A stretch of DNA of 64,000 nt. Source: Taeniopygia guttata. Its lineage: Eukaryota > Chordata > Aves > Passeriformes > Estrildidae. The position numbers and the translations under genes were made by a program. Shown in pieces: positions 1 through 10,985 of the stretch; position 1 is the first letter of the stretch, and every line of letters begins with the position of its first letter. The stretch lies in NCBI RefSeq assembly GCF_048771995.1, contig NC_133027.1:13016001-13080000 (forward strand), written 5' to 3'. The notes under the pieces are model-generated. The model worked only from the letters and a program-made list of their open reading frames with translations. It had not been told where the DNA came from and did no database searches.

Positions 1-354
1 CAGCTCCTCTGCCAGGGATGCACTTGTATGTGACTTGTTACAAAGCATCCTCATAAACAATCGAGTTCTCACACCTTGGCTCAATGCAATCAGCATCTAA
101 ACTTTTACCTTCACCTCCATTATAGAAAAGGTTTGGAACAACACAAAAGAGTCTTAGAAAGACTGATGTTCATGAACCATTCTGAATATCTTTAACCTTT
201 TACAAACAGAATTTACAGTGACTTCCTATACATCTACTGGATCTCAGTAATCACACATTGCATAAGCTTTCCCAGCATGCACATTCTCTCTCGAAACACT
301 TTGTTGTTTTTCAAGACAGTGTAAGTGTCAAATAAAAATAATTATATTGCTTAC

Positions 355-465
355 CTTTGGAAGATAATCACAGCCCAGAAGAACTGCTAGCCCAATCAAA
401 GACTCTCTGTCACAACCGAGTTTCTCTTTAATAGAGGACATCGTGTAACTGTCAAGATGTGGATC
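355..465 (-). CDS. GEN1: GEN1 fourth coding exon
   Basis: The acceptor is cttgcag and the donor is aag/gtaagc. The 111 bases encode residues 176-212. The exon ends in GLAVLLGCDYLPK, which includes D208 at the start of the helix-hairpin-helix DNA-binding region. The next exon is outside the window to the left. Confidence 0.95.
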
Positions 466-3400
466 CTGCAAGAGAAATTTATTACATATTATTTCTGTTA
501 CAGGGAAGGAACTGCCCTGAGTCATGTTCCATTTGGACTGGTTACTCACCTCTATTCACCCACACCCACAGGAAAGAGGTCTACCCCATAAGAGGGGTCT
601 AACAGAAAAAAAAAAAAAATTGCCATTAAAATTTATAATGTAATGCATGGACACCACATGAACAACTACAGTACTGGAACTTCAAGTATGGGCATCAACT
701 GTTGAAAAAAACTAAAATAAGACAAGAGGTCCAGCACACAGCTGGATAACCACGTTACACAACAGGTGAGCAACTGGCTCACGCACAAAGAGTCACAGTG
801 GATAGGGTTAAATCAAGCTGGCAGCCTCTCACAAGAGGAGTTCCACAGGGCTCCTATCCTCAGCCTACTGCTCAACATCTTCATTATTACCCCGAATTTG
901 ATACCAAATTCAATTTCAGGACTGGAAGGAACACTAAGTAAGTTTACCAACAACACTAAATTGGGAGGAGTTGTTGGCTCCCTGAAAGGCAGTGAGAGAA
1001 ACTAGAGCGATGAGTCACCAAGCACATGATGTTTCACAAGGGGAAGTGCTGGATTCTGCACCTGGCACGGGGTAACCCTGGCTGTGTGCACAGACTGGGC
1101 AATGAGAGGCTGGAGAGCAGTGCCATGGAAAGGGACTTGGGGGTCCTGGTGGATGGCAAGTTGAACATGAACCAGCAATGCCCTGGCAGCCAGGAGGGCC
1201 ATCCCTGTCCTGGGGACATCAGGGACAGCATCGCCAGCCAGGCAAGGGAGGGATTGTCCTGCTCTGCTCTGCACTGGGGCAACCTCACCTCCAGTGCTGG
1301 GGCAATTTTGGGGTGCCACAATATTAAAAATTCATTAAGTCATTACAGAGCATCCAAAGGAGGTAACAAAGATGGTGAAACGCCTTGAGAGGAAGCTGTA
1401 CGAGGAGTGGCTGAAGTTTTTTCGTCTCTTCAGCCTGGAGGAGACTGAGCAGAGACCTCACTGCAGCTTTCAACATCCTCACAAGTGGAATGAGAGGGGC
1501 AGACACTGATCTCTGATCTTTTCACTCTGGTGACCAGTGACAGGACTTGAGGAAGCAGCATGAAACTGTGTTGGGGGGGTTTGGGTTGAGTATCAGGAAA
1601 ATGTGTTTCACCCAAAAGGTGGTTGGTTACTGGAACAGGCTCCCCAGGGAAGTGGTCACAGCACCAAGACACACCTGACACACTTCAAAAAGTGTTTGGA
1701 CAAAGCTCTCAGGTACATGGTGACCCTGGGGATGTCCTGTGCAGGGCCAGGAGTTGGACTCAATGATCCTGATGGGTCACTTCCAAGTCAGTATATTCTA
1801 TGACTCTAGGTGTTTTTATTGTTTACTACCTGTAGAAAAAAGTGTGGCAAAATGAACATTATCAAATCCTAGTGGCTGTGCCAAGTCATTTCAGGAAGTG
1901 AAGTTTTTAAAATGCATGTAAACATTTCAATGCACTACTTAAGTAAAATGAAAAAGAATAAAAATGTTACCTAACATATTAGGCATAAGATACAGGAATA
2001 TTTGAAAGGTAAAGGGACTCAAATACAAAATGGAATCAAGATTAACATTAATTAAAATATAGGCCACTGCCTTCTTCCTCAATCATGACAAAAAAAATCC
2101 CCCCACAAGCCAACAAACTAAAGTGATCCATTTTGCTAGAACAGCTGCCCCTGACAGAGTGCCCCCTGCACACTCACAAATTATTTTTTATGCTGACCTA
2201 TATATGTATATAAGTACACCTGAAAGATTAAGCTTGCCTTCACTGTTGATGATAAATGACAAGGAAGCTGAATGAAAGAACCAGGCCAAGGAAGAACTCA
2301 AACATGGTGTCACCAAAGCAAATAACTGTCTATCAATCCTAATTATTTTTTAGAGTTAATTATTTATAGTGCACTTCTTTTGTTCTATTGATTTTTTTTT
2401 ATCTCCAATGTATTTTTTCAACAAGACTTTCAGATGGACAGTATAAATTACAGAAATTTGGGGTAGCCTTTCACCATTTCTGGAAAATTGTATTCTTAAC
2501 AAACGAACACTTCAGTTTAAGGCCATAAATTATTTGTTTTTTTGAATGATCACAAAAACTGATTGTGATAAAGATGTACAATCCCTACACTATTCATAAT
2601 CGATTGGGAAGAACAGCATTAATTGCAAGTATATTCATAATAAAATGAACCTGTAAGACATAAGTATGTGAACACTTATTAGCCCCAGGAGGCTGATCAC
2701 TCTCGTATGACCTAAGGGGACAATTTATAGGAAGCAATTACTTCATTCAACTTCTCCACAATAAAAGAGGAAATAGGAAAAAAAATTGCTATTTAGCTTT
2801 ATATGAGACACCACAGGGTACTACAAACACAGGTAATATTAACCTGTTCTCAGTAGTTTTCCTCTCACAGCCAACACAAGAATTACCAGTGAATCAAATA
2901 AAATGTTTCTGTCTTAAACATACTATTTCAAACAAATCTAACTACAAGGTAAGTTTAATAACATGTAAGTATTTTTTTTCAAGTCCCTTCTTTCTATTTA
3001 CATTTCTGTAAAGAGCCTATAGAAAGAGTGGGAACAGGGTGAGGTACATTACCTTAGCATTCATAGCAAAGTTCCTATAAACTGTTTGAGCTCCATACAA
3101 GAAAACATCTCCATCATTGGTAAGGCAGCCATCAACAAGTCCTTTTGCATTTAGGTAGGCACACATTGCCTCTGCTTCTCCAGCCGCTTGAACCCAAGGG
3201 ACACCTAAACACTCCAGCATTTCAAGACACTAGAAGAAGGAACACAAAGGGAAGAGGTTGAATGCTGAGCTATTAAATTCACTTATTAGCATGCATTTTT
3301 TCAGACACAAGTGCATTTAAAAACTGCTACTGTTGTTCTGTCTATATAACACCTCATTAATGAAAGCACTACTTAAGCAAAAAATAATTTCCTGTAACAG

Positions 3401-6400
3401 TGAAAAGTAGATATCCATGAAAAGCTAAGTATTAATTACAGGACTTAAACACAGCATGATTAATGGCTAAACTCCTTTACAAAAATCTTTATACTTTAAA
3501 TAGATATTTAGGATGTGTTTAGAAGAGTAGTAACAAAGGAGAATTATCTTTGAGAAGTAATGCTGTCTACTCAAGCAGTAATGCTGAGCCAGAACAGACA
3601 TCCTCCAACAGGTGCCAAACTCCAAGAGTATCAAGCAGAAAAGTACAATGCTGTCATCCTACCAAAACTGGACCACTGTACAAGACACACCAATATATAC
3701 TTACAAATTTCAGAGAAAATACTTCCTTATAGAATTTTAGAATAAAGGATTGTTGTATTGTATTTTTATATTTCTGTAATAGTTCTGTAATGGTTTGCCC
3801 CTCCACCCAATGGTTCCACCCCGAGTTTTCCTGCAGTTCCCTCAATGTCAATGTCCCTGTCAATGCTTAGTCACTCTCCTCTCTCTTCCCTGGTACCTTG
3901 TCCATCACCCGGCTCCCCATCCCATTCTTCCAGAATCTTCTACCCTGGGTGTCAAGGGATTGAATGAGGGCCGGGGTCCTGCCCTTAGGTTTTCCCCATT
4001 GGTTTTTGTATCTATCTATCCTTTCACCTTCCACTCCCCCAAATCCCCCCATTGGTCAATGGGCGTTCCCTTCTCCTTGTTAGCGCCCCGGTATTTAAGA
4101 TGTTGCAAAAGCCTTAAGGCCACTTTTGGCTGCTGGACACTGTAATTCAGAGCTCCTCGGTGTGGAGTTGTGTTTTTAGATTTTATTATATTTGCATTCT
4201 GTAATGGTTTGCTCTTATGTACCCTTGCATGCTATTTGGTTTCTCCCTGAGTTTTCCCGCCTTCCCTCCTGTGTCAGTCACCCATAAAACTGTTTAGTCA
4301 TTCCCCCGTCCCCTCCCAGGTGCCTTGTCCATCACTCGGTGTCCCTTCCCTTACATCTGGAAGCTTCCATCCAGGGCACCGGGTGATTGGATGAGGATCT
4401 GGGGTCCCTCCCCTGCTCCTCCCTCATTGGATCCCTCGTAGGTCGGTCCCCGCAAGAGCCACTCCTTAATGTCTTCCTTTTGGACAGTCGGTTCCCCTCC
4501 CTCCCAGTATATAAACTGTTGCAGGCACCTCTCCGCTGCTCTTGTTGGTTGGCTGTGTCCGCTTGCTGTTGGGCCCCTCTGGGTCACTATAAAGCTTAGG
4601 GGTTTAGCCCCCAGCAAGAGTCTCTCCTTTACTTCGCCGTCGTTGGGATCTGCAGCATCCTCAGAACCCACAGAGGCACTCCCTAAAGCCCATCTGGGTC
4701 CAGCGGGGGGTGCTTCCTGCTGCCCTACTCGCCCCATCAAAGAGCTAGCCGGGGCTGAGGAATTTGGGACAAGGATTTGGGGTGAGGACACAGCACTCCG
4801 GAGCCTGCATTAAAACTGAAACTGTTTTCCCAGCCTTGAGTCGGCTCCCTCATTACCTCCTCGGACGCCGGCGCTCCCCCAAACAAGACAGGCAGTGTGA
4901 CTTTCTGCCTCAGCTGCTCCCCGACTCCCCTGATCCAGGGGAGTGATCCCCGCAGCTGACTGTGCCTCTGCCGGGCAGGGGAAGCAGGGAGCTTCAGATT
5001 AGCACAGCGGCAAAGGATGAATTGGTATGTAAAGTCTAGTGAAGCCCTGAGTGCCCATAAATTCTACTTCATAAAATTTTGAGTAGACAAAAATGGCTAA
5101 TGGGGGTGGGAGGATATGAAGATGTATAGATATTAACACCATAAAAGAACAGCAAAGTTAAAGTTTGCAATTAATGCTCAGTTATGTTTGTCAATCAAAA
5201 CAGCACAACATGCACAGGAACATATCAATGAGAAAATTTTTCTGACATTGTTTCTCTTCTATAAACACTTAACAGGTGCTGTAAGGCCTGACTTCGAATG
5301 TGCACATTCCTTCAAACCTCAAAAAATTGCTTACATTTGTTGTGCATAAAGCTTTGAGACACTGAAGTGTTAGCGGTTAATGACTCAAACAACTGGCCAC
5401 TTGAAAAAGCAGCAGGTGCTTTGCTGAGGCCAGGTCTGCACCCCCAGCCAAAGAGGAGGAGGTGTGTGTTGGGGAAACCTCTGATCCAGTATGACACAGG
5501 AGATAGATACCCACCATGGGAGGATGCCAACAAAAAACAGCCTTTGTTTAGCAACAAGCTGTTTTTTGAGCTGGGTGAGGCTAACAATAATCAGATCCTG
5601 TGAGGTGGGATAATGCTTTTTTTATCTTGCCAATTTCCTCCTTTACAGAACTGGCTCAAGTGTAAAAGATGTACAAACGAGTCATTCAGTGTCATTCCAC
5701 CCTAATGTGCCCCAAAGGAATCTCTTAAAAAGAACCTGTTACCTGGCAGTAGGAGTGGTTGTAGCAAAAGCTACAAATTATTTCAAGTTCCTGTATTTAA
5801 GATTTCTTTCTATCACATTAAAAATACTTTAATACTCAGTTACTCACCTCTTTTAACATGGCTTTAAATAAAGATCTCCCTGTTCTTACAGCTCCAGCTT
5901 TCTTTGACGGCCCATAGCGCATCTCATTCCTCTTGCTCATGGTGTCTGCTTTCAGCCTGGGGGCCTCTCCCTCCATGACAAACACTAGTTTAATTCCCAT
6001 TGATGTAAAGAAAGAGAACCGAAAAAACAGGTTTCTGCAATAAAGCAAAGTGTTTCATAAGCTGAACTATTTGTAAGACTGATTTCTTCAGACCTTTTCC
6101 GTATATCCCTTATGTTTTCGTGACCCTGCCACTGGAAAGATCCTAGCATTGTCTTTACCTCCAGTGATTCTCTCACCCCCAAGCTAAACCAATCTCTGAG
6201 CTATATTCCTGTCTTTGGTTGAAATTGTCATACTATGAAATTGTAGCAGCTTTACAAAATTCCCAAGAAAATACCACATAAGGACAGAAAATATCTTTTT
6301 TGGGTGTAAAGATGTAGGTGAACTTAAAAGGCTTAATAAAAATATATTCAATATCCAAAATCTGCCTCCAAACACATAATTACATTGATTCTTTTATATC

Positions 6401-7680
6401 AAATATTAACCCCAAATCTATCAATATAGGTACATATCAGGTGACTGAATGCTGTAGTATTGGAGAGACTTTTAGATACCATTACTATGCCAATTTATTT
6501 CATATGCAAACCAGCACCACTGAGGGGTGGAGTTTTACAAGGCTGCAGTAATAAATATTTGGACTACAACAGTAAAATTAACAGCAGTCATATCAAACAA
6601 CATATGCCTTTACCAGTAATTCCAGTATCAATGTTTCAAAAGGAGTAGATCAAACACATATACCTCTTTGACAGACATGGAGAGACCATTACGCTAGATT
6701 TAATTTTGTACAGTTACTACTAGCAAAAAACAGTAAGCTGGTCTTTGGAGGTTAGTTCTATTTTCACAAATGATGTAAAAAAATCAATCCATACAATAAC
6801 TTACTTGAAAATACAAATTATATTAAAAACAATTTTCAGCTGTCTGAAAACATTTTTTTTAAATGTTCAGAAATCTGTTCAACCCATTGTCTTCCTTTGG
6901 AGGTCTGGACTGATGCTTCCATTCCACTGCACACAGATATCCTACCAGACTGATGTAATGACTTCGGTAATGCTGCCAGTTTTACAGTTAATTATCCATT
7001 TGGGTTTGTAAGCATAAAACATTTTAAGACATTATTCTCAGAACGTGCTGAGATTTTTTATCATGCTGATTGTGCTGAACTCAACAGAAGTCACAGGAGT
7101 GTGTAACACCGTGTAGTAACTCAGTATTCTACACTGGTAACTAAAAACTGGTAACAACAATCACTGATGATAATTTGTGTATGTTTTCATTATTGTTAGC
7201 ACTGTTTGCAGAGAACAGTGCTTTGAACTTATAGATGCTTAGAAATTCTCATTCCTTAGATAAGTCAATTAAATTAAAAATATATACATATTCCTCAAGT
7301 TTGTTCAAATACCTGAAGAATGATTTAAACATAATTAATGCAACATGGGGGTCTACTTAGAACTAACTTCAAACCCTTTACATATGTAGCATAAGTGATA
7401 ACTGAATCAAAACACCAGTCATATGAATTTCAGAGCTACTCTTAGAAGTCTATTGAATAAGTAACATATTTAAATTATACAGCTCCAAGACGTTTGGCTC
7501 GAATAATTGATATGGATACCTGAGATGTGGCTTGGTAACTACTCCAACCATCTTTTTAACAGTCTGTGCTTCACAAACCCACAAACTCAAATCAACAGCA
7601 AGTGTTTTCCCTCTGAGACTACTCATGTTGACAGGTTGTCTCACAGGCTCAAGGATTTGCCACAGGTAAGTCACTCCCAT
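355..7680 (-). CDS. GEN1: GEN1, Holliday junction 5' flap endonuclease (partial, N-terminal 212 codons in four exons)
   Basis: GEN1 is a Rad2/XPG-family nuclease that cuts Holliday junctions symmetrically and also acts on 5' flaps. It resolves recombination intermediates, mainly once cells enter mitosis. Coding exons, in transcript order, are complement 7680-7520, 6034-5848, 3229-3053 and 465-355. They join in frame as residues 1-212. The XPG N domain begins MGVTYLWQILEP. Acidic metal-binding residues are visible at the expected places: D30, E75, E134, E136, D155, D157 and D208 (in GCDYLPK). The start is the ATG at 7680, which has A at -3 and G at +4. Codons upstream in that frame include a GTG but no better ATG. 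The rest of the I domain, the chromodomain and the C-terminal tail lie past position 1. Transcription runs leftwards from the CpG island shared with SMC6. No frameshift or stop is seen. Identification is by recognition of the protein family, not by a search. Confidence 0.96.
466..3052 (-). other. GEN1 intron with a CR1 copy
   Basis: This intron lies between the third and fourth coding exons. A CR1 copy occupies about 750-1812. The rest (466-749 and 1813-3052) is AT-rich and I see no other gene or recognised element there. Confidence 0.8.
750..1812 (+). mobile_element. CR1 LINE copy, 5'-truncated, with decayed reverse-transcriptase end
   Basis: The left part reads as the C-terminal half of a CR1 reverse transcriptase, with recognisable pieces such as FHRAPILSLLLNIFI and GTLSKFTNNTKLGG. 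Frameshifts and stops follow. The remainder matches the CR1 3' region: cacctggcacggg, ggagagcagtgccatgg, ggaacaggctccccaggg and ggacttgggggtcctggtgg. The 3' end is ttctatgactc. It is a fossil copy lying antisense to GEN1. The boundaries are approximate. Confidence 0.88.
3053..3229 (-). CDS. GEN1: GEN1 third coding exon (catalytic core)
   Basis: The acceptor is cttctag and the donor is aag/gtaatg. The 177 bases encode residues 117-175. The exon contains GVPWVQAAGEAEAMCAY (E134, E136) and TNDGDVFLYGA (D155, D157), the metal-binding core of the nuclease. Confidence 0.96.
3786..4199 (+). mobile_element. LTR-like element, upstream copy (truncated U3/R)
   Basis: The element starts tgtaatggtttgcccc and contains blocks shared with the adjacent copy: ccttgtccatcac, a ggatgaggatctggggtcc-like block, an attggtcaatggg CAAT-type box and a tatttaa TATA-type box at about 4092. 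It stops directly at the start of the second copy. It lies in the GEN1 intron, antisense to the gene. It appears non-coding and old. The class (endogenous retrovirus LTR) is inferred from these promoter-like signals. Confidence 0.65.
4200..5010 (+). mobile_element. LTR-like element, downstream copy
   Basis: It begins with the same tgtaatggtttgc start as the upstream copy. A TATA box (tatataaa) lies at 4508-4515. A possible polyadenylation signal (attaaa) lies at 4809-4814, followed by a GC-rich stretch. Open frames here carry no recognisable retroviral protein. The right edge near 5010 is an estimate. No internal retroviral region is seen between the two copies. Confidence 0.65.
5848..6034 (-). 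CDS. GEN1: GEN1 second coding exon
   Basis: The acceptor is ttgcag and the donor is gag/gtgagt. The 187 bases complete R54 and encode residues 55-116. The segment LVFVMEGE carries the conserved acidic residue E75. The following basic stretch (residues 80-115) matches the GEN1 family. Confidence 0.95.
6035..7519 (-). other. GEN1 intron, nothing recognised
   Basis: AT-rich intronic sequence between the first and second coding exons. I see no exon, RNA gene or recognisable repeat. Confidence 0.7.
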
Positions 7681-7717
7681 TGTTTTCACTTCCTTGTTAT
7701 CAGAAGGTAGATTTTAA
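7520..7717 (-). CDS. GEN1: GEN1 first coding exon (coding 7520-7680)
   Basis: The exon opens after an acceptor (ttcacag) at 7718-7720. It has 37 bases of 5'UTR and then the ATG at 7680. It encodes residues 1-53 plus two bases of R54, including catalytic D30 in AVDLSLWVCEA. The donor is ctcag/gtatcc and the phase is 2. Confidence 0.93.
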
Positions 7718-9354
7718 CTGTGAAGACCAAACAAAATAAAACAGTTTCAGCATGTGACATGAAGTGAAGCATTATGACTGTGAGGTTCAGAAGATAAGTT
7801 CTGTCACTGTAAGAACTTACAGTTCTGTCACTGTAAGTTCTACTTTTATGAGGCAAGAACACTTACAACCAAGTCTTCTAAGCGTAGTGACTCTAGTTCA
7901 CAGATGGTTTATAATAAAATAAACCAAATACCTTCTTTGAACAGAACAATTGTATTTTTAATAAGCTGAACAATAAATCAGACTAGATGACCTACCAGTG
8001 TTCAGATATCTGCTTAAGACATGTGAGGAGCTAAGCCACCGTGTGGTCTCTCACATTTAACACCAGAGTCTGTCAGAACACCAAGCCTGCCTTTGGAGGA
8101 TGCATTCTTTTATACTCTAATTCTGTTTTTAAAGCAAGGCTTTAAAATTCCAGGTTTTTAAACCAAGTTCTCATGTTAAGATTAACTTTCCACAGAAATT
8201 AGGTTTCTAATCCATTTCTTTAACTACTACAATGAGTCAACCTCATTTTAGGTGTATGCAGACAGAGTATTGACAGTGTCAAGCACATAAAAATTAGTTA
8301 AAAATACACATCAAGCATACAACTACATAGTACAGTTTCTTGAAGTCCAGGATAATCAGTTTCTTTCTTCTGGATGTTGCACAGGGGCAACATCCAAACC
8401 TTCCCAAAAGACAAACATAATAATTTATCTTCAGTGAGAGAGCACCTAACAAAGAAGGGAGATGTCTTTCTGATGTTATAATTCGGTTTCTGCTAGTTTG
8501 CATCGATATAATTTCTTGAAAAAACAACTGTCAGTCAGTTTCTAAACATTGTTAGGGAATGTCACATAGTAATTAATGGGAAAGACAAATACACTACAAA
8601 CACCCTACAACTGGTTAGATTACAAGTAGTAATAAAAAAGCATAAAAATTGAAAACTAAAAAGAAGAAAAAGGGACGACTTTTCCACTTTAATAAAATAT
8701 AGCTATTTGAGGACTTATGTTTTTCACATCACATTGAATATATATCTAATGGTGAGTTATGAAAGCCTGCAAGACTGGTAGGAGTCTTTGGTTTCTTTGA
8801 GTGTATTTCACAAAATATTTAAATTTGAATTCAATGTACAAATAGCTCAACTACTCTTAAAATGAATGATCTGTCTACTCGGGTTTTATTTAAGAGCTTC
8901 GTTCATCACAAGCCTCCAACCCTAAAGAGATAGCAACTTCCAAAGAAGCAAGACTAAACTTGATATATTTTCATATACTTAGAAATCACTGAAGATCGTT
9001 AACAGTAAACATAACCATCCGCAACAAAACCTTCTCAATGTCTCTTTAGGCCAGAATGTGCTAAACCTATAAAGCTTTTATGTCTTATTTAGTGCTTTAA
9101 GACTACATTCTACTCTACTAAGTTTTTTTACACTGCTAAATATGCCAATTACTTAAAAATAACCACGGAAAGCATTTAACGCTGAAATTAAATTCATACA
9201 GAGATAGTTTCACATATGACCAAGGTAACTTGCAAAGACAGCTAAGCATATATTTTATGTCTCACCCAGGGGCCTTTAAAAGGGAAGAAAAACACGGCAG
9301 AGAAAACACGAAAGCCCTGATGTTTTTAACAACTCTCCCCTCTCTCTGCGTTAC
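7718..9354 (-). other. GEN1 5' intron (leader exon to first coding exon)
   Basis: This stretch runs from the acceptor at 7718 to a candidate leader-exon donor at 9354. It is AT-rich. The only structure seen is a 24-bp unit repeated about 1.7 times at 7797-7837. Confidence 0.6.
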
Positions 9355-9708
9355 CCGAGCACAGCTTTGCCAATAAACCTGCGCACCCGAAGGACAGCAG
9401 CGGCGCTCCAGCATCTGCAGATTCCTCCTCAAGCGCCCACGGATCTTCCCGGGGGATGCGCGCAGCCCGAGCCGCCCGGGAGCGCGGGCTCCGCGCACGC
9501 AGCGTTTAAATCTCCCGCCCCGCTGCGCCGGCGCTCCCCGCGCACCGCGCCCACAGGAACGGGCGTGCCCGAGCTGCCTGGGCCGCTCGGCTCGGCGCGG
9601 GAGCGGGCCCGCCCCCGCGGGGAGCAGCGGGAGCGCCCGGCCGGTGAGGGCCCGCGGGAGCCCCGCCGCTCCCGCTCCGCCCGGCCGAGCGCCCCGCCCC
9701 CACACCCG

Positions 9709-9720
9709 AAAATGGCGCGC
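9709..9720 (+). promoter_or_regulatory. YY1/E2F-like box in the shared promoter
   Basis: The sequence AAAATGGCGCGC resembles the YY1 consensus (AAnATGGCGGC) and ends in an E2F-like GGCGCGC core. Its position between the two candidate leader exons suits an initiator-type element. The call is motif-based only. Confidence 0.4.
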
Positions 9721-9724
9721 GCAC

Positions 9725-9846
9725 GGAAACGGGCCCCGCGGGACGCGGAGCGCGCAGGCGCCGCACTCGCGGCGGCCGCTCTTCCGCCCGCTCCGGCCCG
9801 TCCCCCCGCGTCCGCCGCGCCGCGCCGGGATCGGGAGCTGTCCCAG
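9725..9846 (+). other. SMC6: Candidate SMC6 non-coding leader exon (exon 1)
   Basis: A strong donor (tcccag/gtaacg) at 9846/9847 lies inside the CpG island at the right distance and orientation to splice to the first coding exon at 15504. The 5' edge given is a guess because no transcript data are available. Confidence 0.45.
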
Positions 9847-10020
9847 GTAACGGGGCGCGGAGCGGGCGAGGGGCGAAGGGAGGGGAGACAAGGGACGGGC
9901 GTCCCGTGCCGGGATAAGATCCTGGCGGGCGCTGTCCGGGCGCGCCGCGCTCTCTGGACAACTGGGAGGGAGGGAGGGGAGGGCGGCCTGGCGGCCGCAG
10001 GGCGGGACAACGGCTGCACC

Positions 10021-10200
10021 CGCTCCTCCCGCTCGTCCCGTGCCCCCGCTCCTCCTGTGCCCCCGCTCCCCCGCTCCACCCGCTGCCCCCCGTGCCCCCG
10101 TTCCTCCCGCTGCCCCCGCTCCTCCTGTGCCCCCGCTCCCCCGCTCCACCCGCTGCCCCCGTGCCCCCGTGCCCCCGCTCCTCCCGTGCCCCGCTGCCCC
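10021..10200. repeat. C-rich minisatellite in SMC6 intron 1
   Basis: Degenerate cgctcctccc and gtgcccccgctcc units fill this stretch. A 50-bp segment (10041-10090) recurs exactly at 10111-10160, giving a 70-bp higher-order period. The minus strand is a dense series of G runs. Confidence 0.85.
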
Positions 10201-10519
10201 GGCCTGGCGCCGCGGTTCTGTCGCAGGTGGCTCTGCGGGGCAGTTAGCGGCCGGAGCTGGCGTTTGTCACCCGCTGCCCCGTGGGTGTGAGCGCTCCCTC
10301 GGGTGCCCGTCTCGGACGGCGGCCGCACGGGCGTTCCAGCCGCCAAGGGACCCGTGTCTCATTGCTAGGGGGTGAACGAGCCTTCCGGGCCGGTCGGTGT
10401 TGGGAAGAGCAACAGGTAGTGGTGGACTTGAGGGGATTTCTGCCCCACTTTCATTTTCCCTGTCTCTAGAAGAGGCAGAGCTGCCCTCGGTGCCGCAGTG
10501 CAGTTCTGGGCTTCTCAGT

Positions 10520-10985
10520 ACAAGAGAGAGATTGAGGTCCAGTGGAGGGCTGTGAAAGATGATTAATGGACGGAAGCATCTCTCTTATGAGGAGAAGGCT
10601 GACAGAGTTGGGCCTGTTCAACTTCGAGAAAAGATTGCTGAGAGGGGACCTCAATCTATAAATGTCTAAAGGGAGGGTGTCAAGAGGATGGACCAGGCTC
10701 TCCTTGGGAGTACCGAGCAATAAAACTGGAGGCAATGGGCAGAAACTGATGTGCAGGATGTGCCACCCGAACATGAGAAGGAATATCTTTACTGTGCAGG
10801 TGATCACCAACTGGAACTGATCGCCCAGAGAGTCTGTGGAGTCTCCCTTACTGGAGATACTCACAAACTGCCTGGACGCAATCCTGTGCTATGTGCTCCA
10901 GGATGACCCTGCTTAGGCAGGGAGGTTGGACCAGATGACCCATTATGTCCCTTCAGCCTTACCCATTCTGTGATTCTGTGGGTCA
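10520..10985 (+). mobile_element. CR1 LINE 3' fragment
   Basis: CR1-type phrases occur in order: gaggagaaggctgacagagttgggcctgttcaac (split here by divergence), gagaggggacctcaat, aactggaactgatcgcccag, gggaggttggaccagatgac and ccattctgtgattctgtg at the 3' end. It is in intron 1 of SMC6, in the same orientation as the gene. Confidence 0.85.

Larger units (their letters stand above)
9355..10380. promoter_or_regulatory. CpG island, probable bidirectional GEN1/SMC6 promoter
   Basis: The base composition changes sharply to very GC-rich, CpG-dense sequence between the two divergent genes. On the minus strand ctcgg/gtaacg ends a candidate GEN1 leader exon at 9355. On the plus strand tcccag/gtaacg ends a candidate SMC6 leader exon at 9846. 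The core between them has several Sp1-type ccgcccc boxes, an AAAATGGCGCGC box at 9709-9720 and no TATA box. Long open frames on both strands here are products of GC-rich composition and are not called as genes. Head-to-head GEN1/SMC6 is the arrangement I know from mammals. Confidence 0.85.

Noticed and set aside
1026-1388. A 120-codon open frame as a possible gene
   Set aside because: It reads CR1 3' region sequence and is not coding in CR1.
4351-4791. A 146-codon open frame on the minus strand
   Set aside because: It falls inside the downstream LTR-like copy. The LTR promoter-like signals on the other strand explain the composition.
9262-10346. Several long open frames on both strands (up to 307 codons) in the CpG island
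   Set aside because: They overlap each other in opposite strands, are rich in Ala, Arg, Gly and Pro, and have no domain. They are products of GC-rich sequence over a promoter.
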